From Stieleria neptunia (lineage in GTDB: Bacteria > Planctomycetota > Planctomycetia > Pirellulales > Pirellulaceae): DNA of 64,000 nt. The notes under the pieces are model-generated. The model was not told the origin of the DNA. It saw only the letters and a list, made by a program, of their open reading frames with translations, and made no database searches. The stretch is from the NCBI RefSeq assembly GCF_007754155.1, contig NZ_CP037423.1, forward strand, positions 1,488,001-1,552,000, in the 5' to 3' direction. The translations under genes and the position numbers were made by a program. Below, piece after piece: positions 8,425 to 17,979 of the stretch (position 1 is the first letter of the stretch; each line of letters begins with the position of its first letter).

Positions 8425-9253
8425 CGGGGCGTCGAATGGCGGCGACACTATCGAAACAGAGCAGACCTTCGCTGGAGCGAAAACTTGATTTGCCAACGAT
8501 CCGATGACGACCGTGTAAACGTGTTCTCATTGAAACCGATTACGGAGATGACGCAGCGATTGACTGATCGTTGCCGTAACATAAAGCGACTCGTGGTCCG
8601 AGCCATCGAGATCGCAGGGCGACCGCCAGTGAAGCACGCCGACGCAGGTCTCTCTGTTTGTGTCGGTCAACAACGTGCTTGGGCAATGGCCTCCGTTCGT
8701 CGCACGGACAGTCTCTTTTTTCAGCGCTGCGTCACCGCCCCAGCAGCCGATGGCGGTCGATCAGCCGCAGTCGCGTCCGGCACGGTGTGTGCCAGTCAGT
8801 GGTACGGGCCGCCGCCATCAAGGGACTCTCGATGAGCAATCAATCGGCATAAGGTTGGTTCAATCCACCATGCCCCATCAATCAATAGAGCCTCGCAATC
8901 GGCTCGCTGGCGGCTAAAGCTGCGCACCGCAGGGTGCCCCAAAATTTGTAAGTGATCTCGTTGCGCCGCGTCGGGTCGGGATCAAAACGTTGATCGATCG
9001 AATACTGACTAGTGAACAGTTGTTGTGTGAATGGGGTGAGTGTCACCCAAGCGGACGAAGTCCAGGTTTAGGAAGTGGGGTAAGCATCTTGCTTGCCTTT
9101 CAGAGCGATGCTCGCCTGTCGAACAGTGGAGAACGCAAGCTGGAAGCTTACGCCACATTCATGCAAATCATTGATGAACACGCATCAAAGCCCCGCGCTC
9201 GCGTTTGACCCCCTTCTCGCTTCAAACGCGTCTCCTTCCTCCCCACTGAAGCC

Positions 9254-11677
9254 ATGAAACGTTACCAAGACGAAGCTCTGGATGCCGACGACGGCGCAGA
9301 GCTGAATATCGATTTGCTCGGCATCGTTCGCCGCCGTTTTCATCTGATCATGTTGGGCGTCTTGGTCGGTGCGACGTGCGCCACGATTTACTTTGTGAAA
9401 CAAAAACCGGTTTACGAGTCGAGCTTGGCCGTCTTGGTGGGCCAGTTGTCCAGCGAGATGGCGAGCACGGGCGTGCGTGGCACATCCGATGGTGCGGTGA
9501 CGATGCAAGACGAAGTCTTGTCAACGCATATCGAGCTTTTCAGCAGCCCCAAGGTCCTTCAGCAAGCGATCGATCGGGCGAATTTGAACCGTTCGGTTGG
9601 GCAGCTTCGCGGTGGTCTGTCGATCAGCAAGGGAGGCCAGGGGGCAGGCGCGAGTGCCAGTATTTTGAGGGCGACGTATCGAGACGGTGATCCAGAAACC
9701 GCAGCCAAGGTGCTGCAAGCCGTTTTTGATTCGTATCAGCTTTACGTCGATGGTCAGTCGCACGACGTGGGAGCCGAGGCAGTCGAGTTGATCGCAAAGG
9801 CTCAAGTCCAAAACGAGATTGCACTTCAGGAAGCCGATCAGGCGTACCGCGACTTCGTGGCATCGGTGCCCGCGTTGCTAAACGTCAGCGGCAGCGGCGT
9901 GGGGAACCTGGAGGATATTCACCGGACCCGGCTCAAGAGTATTGAAGGCGAGCTTGCGAGCGTGCGGACGGCTCTCGCCTCGGCCCGTTCGCGAAGGCTG
10001 GTCATCGCCGACGCGGTCAAGGGCAAGAGGCCGGAGGACTTGACCGATGCCGAAGTGATGACGCTGTTGACCGAAGATGACATGGCTCGGCTGCAAACGC
10101 TGGTCAGTATCGCAAAAGAGAGGAAAGCGAAAGACGATGGTCTGGACATCGCTCGGATCGTGGCGAACACGTCCAGTACATCAAAAGTCAATCGATTGAT
10201 GGGGTTGCTCAGTCAGCGACAGGTCATGCGCGCCACCTATGGTGCCGGGCACCCCAGTGTGGTCGCACTCGATACCGAAATCGCCAGCATCCAAAAATTC
10301 GCTCCGCAGGAAGGCGATGAACCGTCTGAGGAAAAGGAAAGTGATTTCGATGTCCCGCCTGCCGAAATCCTGGCCGCCTACTATGCCGTGCTCAAAAGTG
10401 ACATCAACGAGTTTGCCAAACGTGAAACCGAGTTGCTCGCCCTCTCGGAGCAGGAGTCCAAGCTGGCCAAAGAAGTTGAGTTGAGTTTTCTCAAGGGGAC
10501 GGCGCTCAAGGCGAACCTCGACCGGGCGCAGGCTCGTTACGACGAAGTGTTCAAGCGTCTGCAAGAATTGAATCTCACCAACGACTACTCCGGCTTTTCG
10601 ACCGACTTGCTGGTGATGCCTGTTCCGGCCAGTCTGCCGGTTTGGCCGGCAAAGTCAAAGATCGCCATGATGGGGATCATGGGCGGAATCATGTTGGGGC
10701 TGGGTTTGGCAATGCTGGCCGAGTTGGCCGACCGCACGTTCCGAAATCCCGAGGAAGTGGAAAGCGTGGTCGGCGCACCGATCTTGGCCCACATGCCGAT
10801 GCTTCGCGAATCAAAGCTTCAGAAACAGGCGATCAAAGATTCCGCCATTTCACCGATGATCGCGGCGTTCCACGTTCCCCGGGCGACTGATTCTGAAACA
10901 TTTCGCGTCGTTCGAACGTCGGTTCTGTTCTTGGCAAAGAAGCAATCGAAGCAAGTGTTCTTGCTGACCAGTCCCAGTCCCTCCGACGGCAAGTCGACGA
11001 CGATCGCCAACCTGGCGGTCTCGATGGCCCAGGCCGGCAAGCGGGTGTTGTTGGTCGATGCGGACTTGCGGCGGCCGACGGTCGCAAAAAACTTTGGCAT
11101 TGAACGTTCGCCCGGTCTTTCTGATTACTTGAATCACGTCGTCTGTTTTTCGGAAAGTCTGCACGAATGCGAGCAAATCAATCTGACGCTGTGTCCGGCC
11201 GGTTCGCGGACTTCGGCCCCGTCGGAGTTGCTGGAGTCGGAGTCTTTCGGGGAATTCATCGCGGAGGCCCGGCAGTCCTTTGACATGATTTTCATTGATT
11301 CCCCGCCCCTGTTGGCGGTGACCGATCCGGCGATCATCACACTGCATGTCGACAGCTGTCTGCTGGCCGTGCGGATCGAAAAAAACAACCGAACGCTCGT
11401 CGAGCGGGCCACGGAAATCCTTCGCGATCAATGTGTGCCGATCGATGGTGTGATCGTCAACGGTCGTGATTCACGTCGTCGCGGCTATGGATACAGCAGC
11501 TACAACTACTACGGAAAAGGCCAGTATGGCTACGTCGACGGTTACCGGCGGTACTACGAATCTGACGAAGAAGAGGCTGTGATCTCCAACGGGCGTTCGC
11601 GAAAGCGGGTCAATGGAGAAGCGGTCAAAATGAATGGACGCGGTGCCAGCGATCGTTTGATCACGGGCAAGCGTTGA
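9254..11677 (+). CDS. Wzc-like polysaccharide co-polymerase / tyrosine autokinase
   Basis: 807 residues. A Wzz-type domain starts with a membrane helix at about 30-46 and has a long periplasmic coiled-coil region. A second helix at about 468-488 is preceded by the Pro-rich PVPASLPVWPAKS typical of chain-length regulators. The cytoplasmic BY-kinase domain has Walker A SPSDGKSTT (about 575-583), Walker A' VLLVDADLRRP (about 598-608) and Walker B MIFIDSPP (about 677-684). The tail holds a tyrosine cluster (RGYGYSSYNYYGKGQYGY) that would be autophosphorylated. The protein sits in the cytoplasmic membrane and controls polymer length and export. It is the first gene of the polysaccharide locus and is followed 60 bases later by the initiating transferase. 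Confidence 0.95.
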   Translation: MKRYQDEALDADDGAELNIDLLGIVRRRFHLIMLGVLVGATCATIYFVKQKPVYESSLAVLVGQLSSEMASTGVRGTSDGAVTMQDEVLSTHIELFSSPKVLQQAIDRANLNRSVGQLRGGLSISKGGQGAGASASILRATYRDGDPETAAKVLQAVFDSYQLYVDGQSHDVGAEAVELIAKAQVQNEIALQEADQAYRDFVASVPALLNVSGSGVGNLEDIHRTRLKSIEGELASVRTALASARSRRLVIADAVKGKRPEDLTDAEVMTLLTEDDMARLQTLVSIAKERKAKDDGLDIARIVANTSSTSKVNRLMGLLSQRQVMRATYGAGHPSVVALDTEIASIQKFAPQEGDEPSEEKESDFDVPPAEILAAYYAVLKSDINEFAKRETELLALSEQESKLAKEVELSFLKGTALKANLDRAQARYDEVFKRLQELNLTNDYSGFSTDLLVMPVPASLPVWPAKSKIAMMGIMGGIMLGLGLAMLAELADRTFRNPEEVESVVGAPILAHMPMLRESKLQKQAIKDSAISPMIAAFHVPRATDSETFRVVRTSVLFLAKKQSKQVFLLTSPSPSDGKSTTIANLAVSMAQAGKRVLLVDADLRRPTVAKNFGIERSPGLSDYLNHVVCFSESLHECEQINLTLCPAGSRTSAPSELLESESFGEFIAEARQSFDMIFIDSPPLLAVTDPAIITLHVDSCLLAVRIEKNNRTLVERATEILRDQCVPIDGVIVNGRDSRRRGYGYSSYNYYGKGQYGYVDGYRRYYESDEEEAVISNGRSRKRVNGEAVKMNGRGASDRLITGKR

Positions 11678-11737
11678 TCAGGTGTCTCGTTCTCTCAATT
11701 CAATGATGTTTTTTAAGAAACTGGGTCACGGAAGAAC

Positions 11738-13432
11738 ATGAACGCGATCAGCACAACAGCAAAGAAGCCGTCGGATGCCCGTCCGGTGATGGAGAGCGTG
11801 GCTGCGACGCACCCGTCCGAATCGGGCAGTCGTCTCGATGCTGCGTCGCTGCAGAAGCTCGGCACGTCGACGGCGTTGGCCTTGGGCAGGAAACAGGCGT
11901 GGTATGACCTGCGTTCAACCTTGCCGCTATTGATCTCTGACATCCTGGCCAGCAGTGTCGCGGTCACGGCGGCGACGCTGGTTCACCGCTGGAACGGTGG
12001 CACGCCGCATCCGGCGTTTAGTTTGAGCGTGATCCTGCTGGTCGTCTTGATGCATCGTATCCACGGATTGTATCCGGCCTGTGGTGCGAGTTACGCGCAA
12101 GAGTTTCGCGGGATCATGCGGACCTGTATCGTTGTGACGGTGGGCGTCGCATTCGGGTTGCTGATGAGTTCCAGCGTGGGCGCCTTTCCTTGGCTCTGCT
12201 GGGCCACACTGTCGATCACCTTGTTCTTTGGTCTGGCCGCGGTGCGTCCGACGGCCAGGCGATTCCTAAGCCAATTTGACTGGTGGACTCAGCCGGTCGT
12301 GATCGTCGGCAACGGTAGTGCGAGCAGACAGCTGTTTGATCGACTGGACCGATCGCGACATGAAGGGTTGCGACCGGCGGGGATCGTTTTCGACCCCACG
12401 CGACATTGGGACGGTTTTCCGGCGACGAATGCACCCGAGCGAAAAACGACGGAGTCCCGAGTGCGGGAACAAGCCGATGGTCAGTTCGTTCGAATCGATT
12501 CACCCGAGGGGCTGCGACGATCTAACGGTAGTCCAGTCGGCAACGGCGCACCGGTGCGTCGCTCGGAGAGTTGCTGGCTGGGGCCGACGACGGAATTGGA
12601 ATCGATCCTTCGTGGAACCGGCGCGTGCCGGCTCGCCCTGGCCGAGCAGGACGCCGGGCAATGGCAGGACTATCACGCGTTTCACGGGATCCCGCACGTG
12701 ATGCTGCCGATGGATTTTTCCTATCATCCGACCGAATCGGTGCGGTTGGCGGAGCGTGGATCGGGAATCGAACTGCATTGTTACACGGCACTGACCAGCC
12801 CCCATGCCCAGTTGGCCAAACGGGTGATCGACCTTGGCCTGGTGTTGCTGACCCTGCCGTTCTGGCTGCCACTGATGATCGCGATCGGGATCGCCATCAA
12901 AATCTTTGATCCGGGGCCAGTGTTTTACTATCAGGATCGTGTCGGCAGGTATCGCAACCCGTTTCGCGCGATCAAATTTCGCAGCATGGTCTGTGACGCG
13001 GATCGCCGGCTGAGTGAATATCTGCAGAAGAATCCACAGATGATGAAGGAGTGGAAGCGAACCCACAAATTGCAGAAAGATCCACGGGTGACGAAGATCG
13101 GCGAATTCTTGCGGAAGACCAGTTTGGACGAGTTGCCGCAACTGTTCAACGTGCTGGTCGGAGAGATGAGTCTGGTCGGGCCGCGACCGATCATCGACAG
13201 CGGCGACTACGACCGCGAATACATCCAAGAGTATCCGGAAGTCTTTGAGCTCTATCAAATGGTGCGGCCCGGAATCACCGGCCTTTGGCAAGTCTCCGGC
13301 CGAAATTCGACCAGCTACACGCAGCGAGTGTTCATGGACCGCTTCTACCTCCACAACTGGTCGATCGGTCTGGACATCTTCATCCTCTGGCGAACCGTCA
13401 AAACCGCCCTGCTCCGCGAAGGAGCGTGTTAG
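11738..13432 (+). CDS. Undecaprenyl-phosphate sugar phosphotransferase (WbaP/WcaJ type)
   Basis: 564 residues. Four or so N-terminal membrane helices (about 65-200) are followed by a soluble CoA-binding-like domain. The C-terminal catalytic domain from about 358 has the polyprenyl glycosylphosphotransferase motifs: KRVIDLGLVLLTLPFW, a membrane re-entrant region, FDPGPVFYYQDRVG, AIKFRSM, LRKTSLDELPQLFNVL, SLVGPRPI and RPGITGLWQVSGR. It transfers a sugar-1-phosphate to undecaprenyl phosphate at the inner membrane and so starts each repeat unit. Sugar specificity (glucose or galactose) is not readable. The middle of the protein (about 225-290) is an arginine-rich insertion of low similarity to the family. 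It is the second gene of the operon, with the stop next to a 7-bp-period repeat array. Confidence 0.93.
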   Translation: MNAISTTAKKPSDARPVMESVAATHPSESGSRLDAASLQKLGTSTALALGRKQAWYDLRSTLPLLISDILASSVAVTAATLVHRWNGGTPHPAFSLSVILLVVLMHRIHGLYPACGASYAQEFRGIMRTCIVVTVGVAFGLLMSSSVGAFPWLCWATLSITLFFGLAAVRPTARRFLSQFDWWTQPVVIVGNGSASRQLFDRLDRSRHEGLRPAGIVFDPTRHWDGFPATNAPERKTTESRVREQADGQFVRIDSPEGLRRSNGSPVGNGAPVRRSESCWLGPTTELESILRGTGACRLALAEQDAGQWQDYHAFHGIPHVMLPMDFSYHPTESVRLAERGSGIELHCYTALTSPHAQLAKRVIDLGLVLLTLPFWLPLMIAIGIAIKIFDPGPVFYYQDRVGRYRNPFRAIKFRSMVCDADRRLSEYLQKNPQMMKEWKRTHKLQKDPRVTKIGEFLRKTSLDELPQLFNVLVGEMSLVGPRPIIDSGDYDREYIQEYPEVFELYQMVRPGITGLWQVSGRNSTSYTQRVFMDRFYLHNWSIGLDIFILWRTVKTALLREGAC

Positions 13433-13435
13433 GCG

Positions 13436-13477
13436 AGTCGTCAGTAGGCAGTAGGCAGTTGGCAGTAAGAATGGAGT
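13436..13477. repeat. 7-bp-period repeat array (GTAGGCA/GTTGGCA)
   Basis: Consecutive heptamers GTCGTCA, GTAGGCA, GTAGGCA, GTTGGCA run immediately upstream of the four-helix-bundle gene, just after the stop of the initiating transferase. The same heptamers recur at 13843-13858, 13943-14060 (mostly inverted) and 37815-37975. Confidence 0.8.
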
Positions 13478-13486
13478 GTGAGGGGT

Positions 13487-13840
13487 ATGGCTGGTTTTGA
13501 GGATTTAGATGTTTGGAAGCGCGCGGTGGAGATGAGCGCGAGTATTTATCTCGAAACGAAGTCCTTGCGAGACTTTGGTTTTCGAGACCAGGTCACACGG
13601 GCAGGACTTTCGATTCCATCGAATATCGCTGAGGGGATGGAGCGATCAACCGTGTCGGACCAATGTCGGTTTCTGGACTATGCACGTGGTTCGTGCGGAG
13701 AAGTGCGAACGCAGGTCATTGTCGGGATGAAAGCCGGGTTTATTAACGAATCCAATGGCCGCCACTGGCAACAAGAATCAAAAGAACTCTCCGCAATGAT
13801 CCAAGGCCTAATCAAAAGCATCAGGAGGCGGGAAGAGTAA
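13487..13840 (+). CDS. Four-helix-bundle protein (23S rRNA intervening-sequence / S23 family)
   Basis: 117 residues from the ATG at 13487 (MAGFEDLDVWKRAVEM); a GTG at 13478 would add three. The motifs DLDVWKRAVEM, DQVTRAGLSIPSNIAEGMER, FLDYARGSCGEVRTQ and a C-terminal helix ending IKSIRRREE match the S23/IVP family. That family was first found inside 23S rRNA intervening sequences and is related to Avd of diversity-generating retroelements. Here the gene is free-standing, with no rRNA nearby. It sits between gene pairs of the polysaccharide locus and is bracketed by heptamer repeat arrays on both sides, suggesting that gene and repeats arrived together. Molecular function is unknown; the fold is a likely nucleic-acid or protein binder. 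Confidence 0.9.
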   Translation: MAGFEDLDVWKRAVEMSASIYLETKSLRDFGFRDQVTRAGLSIPSNIAEGMERSTVSDQCRFLDYARGSCGEVRTQVIVGMKAGFINESNGRHWQQESKELSAMIQGLIKSIRRREE

Positions 13841-14063
13841 GAAGTTGGCAGTTGGCAGAAAGAAGATGGAAGAAACAGCACGGACATATTGGAGCAAATG
13901 CCTTCGCTTGGTGACTACATACAAACGCCGCAATGTCCCCCGCTGACGACTGCCAACTGACGACTGCCAACTGCCAACTCTCCCTCCCACCTGCCCACTC
14001 TTAGCCTTTTTCTTTCTGCCAACTGCCAACTGACGACTGCCAACTCTCTCTGCCAACTCTACA
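13841..14063. repeat. Heptamer repeat array downstream of S23 gene
   Basis: GTTGGCAGTTGGCAG at 13844-13858 has the same orientation as the upstream array. From 13943 to 14060 the heptamers appear inverted (TGCCAAC, TGACGAC) in three clusters separated by CTCTCCCTCC-like strings. The inverted clusters can pair with the array at 13436-13477 around the whole S23 gene. The array ends directly at the gmd ATG, so the gmd ribosome-binding region is repeat sequence. Confidence 0.8.
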
Positions 14064-15182
14064 ATGAAAAAAGCACTCATCACCGGTATCACCGGTCAAG
14101 ACGGATCCTACCTCGCCGAGTTCCTGCTCGAGAAAGGCTACGAGGTCCACGGGATCAAACGTCGAGCGTCCTCGTTCAACACGGACCGAATCGATCACAT
14201 TTATCAGTCGCCGCACGAGGAGCAACCGCAATTCAAGTTGCACTACGGCGACCTGACCGACACGTCCAACTTGACGCGGATCATCAACGCGGTGCAGCCC
14301 GACGAAGTCTATAACTTGGGTGCCCAGTCGCACGTCGCGGTTTCGTTCGAGTCGCCTGAATACACCGCCGACGTCGACGCGATCGGAACGCTCCGACTGC
14401 TCGAAGCGATTCGTTTCCTTGGCCTGGAAAAGAAAACCCGTTTCTACCAAGCCTCCACGTCAGAATTGTTCGGCTTGGTTCAAGAGATCCCGCAGAAAGA
14501 AACCACGCCGTTCTATCCGCGTTCGCCCTATGCGGCGGCGAAGATGTACGCGTACTGGATCACGGTCAACTACCGCGAGTCGTACGGCATGTATGCCTGC
14601 AACGGGATCCTGTTCAATCACGAATCACCGCGGCGGGGCGAGACCTTCGTCACCCGCAAGATCACGCGAGGCATCTCCAACATTGCCCAGGGCCTCGAAG
14701 AATGCCTGTACCTGGGCAACATGGACGCCCTGCGAGATTGGGGGCACGCCAAGGACTATGTAAGGATGCAGTGGATGATGCTGCAGCAGGAAGAAGCCGA
14801 CGACTTCGTGATCGCAACGGGGCAGCAGATCAGCGTCCGGGAGTTCGTCAAGATGTCGGCGAACGAAGCCGGCTTAGAACTCGAATTCACGGGCGAAGGC
14901 GTCGACGAGATCGCCACGGTCACGCAAGTCACCGACAGCGAGAAAGCTCCCTCGGTGAACCCCGGCGACGTGATCGTCCGGGTCGACCCCCGCTACTTCC
15001 GCCCGGCCGAAGTGGAAACCCTGCTCGGCGACCCCACCAAAGCCAAACAAAAACTCGGCTGGGAATGCGAGATCACGGTCGAACAAATGTGCGCCGAAAT
15101 GGTCGCCAACGATCTTGAAAACGCCCGCAAACACGCCCTCCTCAAACTCCACGGCCACACCGTCAGCGTGGCGGTGGAGTAA
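14064..15182 (+). CDS. gmd: GDP-mannose 4,6-dehydratase
   Basis: 372-residue extended SDR enzyme converting GDP-D-mannose to GDP-4-keto-6-deoxy-D-mannose, the precursor of GDP-fucose, rhamnose or perosamine. The NADP site is [12 protein letters not shown] (residues 8-19). The GDP-sugar and family motifs are [11 protein letters not shown] and [12 protein letters not shown]. The catalytic pair is Tyr156/Lys160 in SPYAAAKMY, with STSELFG supplying the Thr/Glu. The C-terminal [19 protein letters not shown] is typical of Gmd. No fcl/wcaG (fucose synthase) or rmd gene follows in this window, so the end sugar is open. The 3' flank to 15,602 is non-coding. Confidence 0.97.
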   Translation: MKKALITGITGQDGSYLAEFLLEKGYEVHGIKRRASSFNTDRIDHIYQSPHEEQPQFKLHYGDLTDTSNLTRIINAVQPDEVYNLGAQSHVAVSFESPEYTADVDAIGTLRLLEAIRFLGLEKKTRFYQASTSELFGLVQEIPQKETTPFYPRSPYAAAKMYAYWITVNYRESYGMYACNGILFNHESPRRGETFVTRKITRGISNIAQGLEECLYLGNMDALRDWGHAKDYVRMQWMMLQQEEADDFVIATGQQISVREFVKMSANEAGLELEFTGEGVDEIATVTQVTDSEKAPSVNPGDVIVRVDPRYFRPAEVETLLGDPTKAKQKLGWECEITVEQMCAEMVANDLENARKHALLKLHGHTVSVAVE

Positions 15183-15602
15183 TAATTCATCATGATTCGT
15201 ATACACCAAAGGCAAAGTTGCCGATTTCGTCAGCCGCCAAACTGAATGGCGGCAACTCATTGCGGTTGCTGATCAGGACTCAGTGGGATCGGCGAAAACA
15301 ACCACTAGCTACAGCGCGACGTCTAAGCGTCATGGGATCGACACTGCCGGTCCACCAAAGATTCATCTATGTCGGTTCGCAACCTCCTCTATAAAGCCAG
15401 TAGTCTGCCCGTCACCGCATGCAGGTAGCGAACAATTGCACTGACGCATTCAAGAACATCGTTGCTTACGCACGCCGAACATAACTTCGAACGCCCGAAT
15501 CCCATCAGGTTCGGCGTTGACCAAACAGCAGTAGCATCGGCTTGATGTACGCTTGTCTGTGAACCGCCTAAATTGTCAAACAATACGAATGAACGTTCAG
15601 AG
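15183..15602. other. Intergenic region at the start of the AT-richer island
   Basis: About 420 bases with no supported gene. Base composition shifts here from the GC-rich flank to the more AT-rich glycosyltransferase island. It presumably carries the promoter for the downstream Wzx-led gene set, but no strong promoter or hairpin stood out. Confidence 0.5.
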
Positions 15603-16916
15603 ATGCAGGCGGATGTGCCCTTGATAGCCACCCCCCAGTCGGCGTATCGCGCGTTCATCCTGGCCTTGCCACGCGTCCGCGAGTGGGGCAAGCTTATTGC
15701 AATCACTGGTTCGGCTCAGGTAGCGGTCCAGGCGATAGGATTCATCACCGGAATACTCGTTATACGGTTGCTGCCAACCCAAGAATACGCGCTATACACA
15801 ATTGCCAACACGATGCTCGGCACCATGGCGTTGCTTGCCGATGGTGGTGTCTCGTCAGGGGTGATGTCGCAGGGCGGAAAGGTTTGGAGCGATAAGAAGA
15901 AGCTGGGAGCTGTGCTGGTCACGGGATTCGCTCTACGTCGAAAATTTGCAGTCGGGAGTGCGTTTGTTGCGATACCCGTTCTATTGTACCTCCTCCGACA
16001 TCATGGTGCGTCGTGGGGCGTTTCGGCGATGCTCGCATTCTCATTAATGCCCGTTTTCGTTGCGACGCTGAGTGGCAAACTGCTCGAGATAGCACCCAAA
16101 CTAAATCAAGATATTTCGAAACTGCAAAAGCTCCAAGTCGGCACCAACCTCATTAGACTTGCATCTAGTGGGTTTCTGCTAATGGTATTTCCCCTTGCAG
16201 CGGTGGCGATTGCTGCAACTGGTGTCGCCCAGATTTGGTGGAATCGACGGCTTGCGGCACGAACCGAAGAATATGCCGATTTCCAGGTGGCTGAAGATCG
16301 AAATGTGAGAGACGAGATGCTAGTGATTGTTCGGCGTGTCCTTCCATCGTCTATCTATTTCAGCTTCTCTCTTCAGCTTAGCTTTTGGTTGCTTTCGTTT
16401 TTTGGATCCGGCGAATCAATCGCTCAACTTGGGGCGCTAAGCCGAGTCGCGGTTGCGGTTGGTGTGCTAACGACAATTTCTTCCTATCTTGTCATTCCGC
16501 GATTTGCGCGGCTCCCAGCGTCGCCATCTGTATTGAAGGCGTTCTATATAAAAGTGCAACTTGTGCTCTTTGTGGTATGCGGTTTTGGATGCTTAGTGGG
16601 CTGCTTTCTTGCGGGCCCCATTCTCGCGATATTGCCAGTTGAGTACGCATCGCTCACCCTTGCTTTTCAGTTAAAGTTGGGGGTCGCTGCTTTCGGTGTG
16701 CTAATCGGAACGCTAGTGGGTCTGAATGCAAGCCGAGGGTATATCATGTCGCCAAAAATTCAGATTCCGCTAAACCTTGCAATCGTTGCAGTTACGGCGG
16801 CAGTTTTCCAGCCAACGACGCTCATCGGAGTCTTGTACGTCGATCTGACGCGAGCCGCCATTGCCCCAGTCGTGCAGAATGCGATTTTTTTCACCCACTT
16901 GAAGCAAGCTAAATAA
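15603..16916 (+). CDS. Wzx-like polysaccharide flippase (MOP superfamily)
   Basis: 437 residues from the ATG at 15603 (a TTG at 15573 would add ten). About 12 hydrophobic segments are spread over the length, including GSAQVAVQAIGFITGILVIR near the N-terminus and a following TQEYALYTIANTMLG, the arrangement of the oligosaccharide-flippase family. It would move the undecaprenyl-linked repeat unit from the cytoplasmic to the periplasmic face. The stop is one base before the next gene, so the two are co-translated. Codon use is less GC-biased than in the Wzc and gmd genes. Exact family membership is from topology and context. Confidence 0.75.
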   Translation: MQADVPLIATPQSAYRAFILALPRVREWGKLIAITGSAQVAVQAIGFITGILVIRLLPTQEYALYTIANTMLGTMALLADGGVSSGVMSQGGKVWSDKKKLGAVLVTGFALRRKFAVGSAFVAIPVLLYLLRHHGASWGVSAMLAFSLMPVFVATLSGKLLEIAPKLNQDISKLQKLQVGTNLIRLASSGFLLMVFPLAAVAIAATGVAQIWWNRRLAARTEEYADFQVAEDRNVRDEMLVIVRRVLPSSIYFSFSLQLSFWLLSFFGSGESIAQLGALSRVAVAVGVLTTISSYLVIPRFARLPASPSVLKAFYIKVQLVLFVVCGFGCLVGCFLAGPILAILPVEYASLTLAFQLKLGVAAFGVLIGTLVGLNASRGYIMSPKIQIPLNLAIVAVTAAVFQPTTLIGVLYVDLTRAAIAPVVQNAIFFTHLKQAK

Positions 16917-16917
16917 C

Positions 16918-17979
16918 ATGCAGAGTAGGGTTTCAGTTGTTCTCGCTGCTGATCAGCGATATTTCCCGGGGCTTTTAGCGACAGTTTTTACAGCGCTGGC
17001 GTCGTCTCGTGATCGCGAGCGATTCGAATTTTTTATTTTCGATGGAGGCATTGACAAACTGTCAAAGGAAAAGCTGGAGCAACTTGTTGTCGCATTTGGC
17101 AACAATCACGGCATTCGGTGGTTGGTTCCACGGATCGAAAAATTCAACGGCTTAATTTCGATGAATGGAAACTTTTTGGAATACGCGAGATTGGCATTGC
17201 CGGATTTGGTAGGACGGCCTCGGGTTTTATGGCTAGATGCGGATCTGTTGGTGTTTCGAGACTGTGTTGAGCTTTGGGGGCGAAGCATTGGGGATGCGCT
17301 GATCGCAGCCGCAAGTGAAAATATCGCGTTTGGTGACGACGTGAGCAATCTACACGAATTTGGGATTCCGGATGACGCGTCATACTTCAATACCGGGGTG
17401 ATGGTGATGGATCTGGACGGTTTGCGTGAATTCAATTTCAGTGCCATGGCTATCAACTTCCTAAGAGGGAATGCTGGGAACTATCTCTGGCATGATCAAA
17501 GTGCAATCAACGTGGTTCTTCACCGTCGTATCTCCGAATTGCCTCGTTGCTTTAATTCGCTCAACCGTGCGTACCTCAATTCACCGTCCGAAAGCTTTGT
17601 TGGGCGAGGGGGGTACAATTATCACTTTCTGGAACGTCCCAAGCCTTGGCAGCGGTACTCGGGTGAGCCACACGCAAGGATTTTTTATGGCATCATGAAG
17701 CTCCTGAGTGAGCCAATGCCAGAATTGACTTCTTCGAGAAATCGGCTGGACTGGTTGAAATGGCAGTTCCCGCGATTTGCTGAAAATTGGTATTCCGTCA
17801 CACCCAAGCGTTTTGTCAAGCCCGTTGCAATGCAAACGTTGCGTAACATTTGGGGGGCGAACTCCAGGTTGAAGCATATCAGCGGCACCGGTTGTGTTGA
17901 GAAGGTTGTGGGGAGACTAAAAGCGGCGTATTTGGAAGCAAAGGAACACAGTTCTCAGAAAAGGACACTGACGTCATGA
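16918..17979 (+). CDS. Glycosyltransferase family 8
   Basis: 353 residues. It starts RVSVVLAADQRYFPGLLATV, the usual GT8 N-terminus. The metal-binding DxD is in VLWLDADLLVF (near residue 105), followed by the acceptor-side YFNTGVMVMDLDGLRE and LWHDQSAINVV. GT8 enzymes are retaining transferases using UDP-glucose, UDP-galactose or related donors (as WaaI/J do). It begins one base after the flippase stop and overlaps the next gene by four bases (ATGA), so it belongs to a tight operon. The donor and linkage cannot be read. Confidence 0.9.
   Translation: MQSRVSVVLAADQRYFPGLLATVFTALASSRDRERFEFFIFDGGIDKLSKEKLEQLVVAFGNNHGIRWLVPRIEKFNGLISMNGNFLEYARLALPDLVGRPRVLWLDADLLVFRDCVELWGRSIGDALIAAASENIAFGDDVSNLHEFGIPDDASYFNTGVMVMDLDGLREFNFSAMAINFLRGNAGNYLWHDQSAINVVLHRRISELPRCFNSLNRAYLNSPSESFVGRGGYNYHFLERPKPWQRYSGEPHARIFYGIMKLLSEPMPELTSSRNRLDWLKWQFPRFAENWYSVTPKRFVKPVAMQTLRNIWGANSRLKHISGTGCVEKVVGRLKAAYLEAKEHSSQKRTLTS

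Larger units (their letters stand above)
7801..9253. other. Long non-coding region upstream of the polysaccharide locus
   Basis: 1,453 bases with no convincing gene on either strand. 7825-8042 is a mosaic of two dispersed repeats (listed separately). 9067-9165 contains GAAGTGGGGTAAGCATC and GCTGGAAGCTTACGCCAC, which are near-copies of strings at 45719 and of the GGCTGGAAGCCTATCCCAC palindromes near 58440 and 63100. The central part (8100-9000) shows only short frames with unremarkable composition. The promoter of the Wzc-initiated operon should lie in or near 8400-9250. Confidence 0.65.

Noticed and set aside
13478..13486. GTG start of the S23 gene
   Set aside because: Only three extra residues; the ATG at 13487 matches the family start MAGFEDLDVW.
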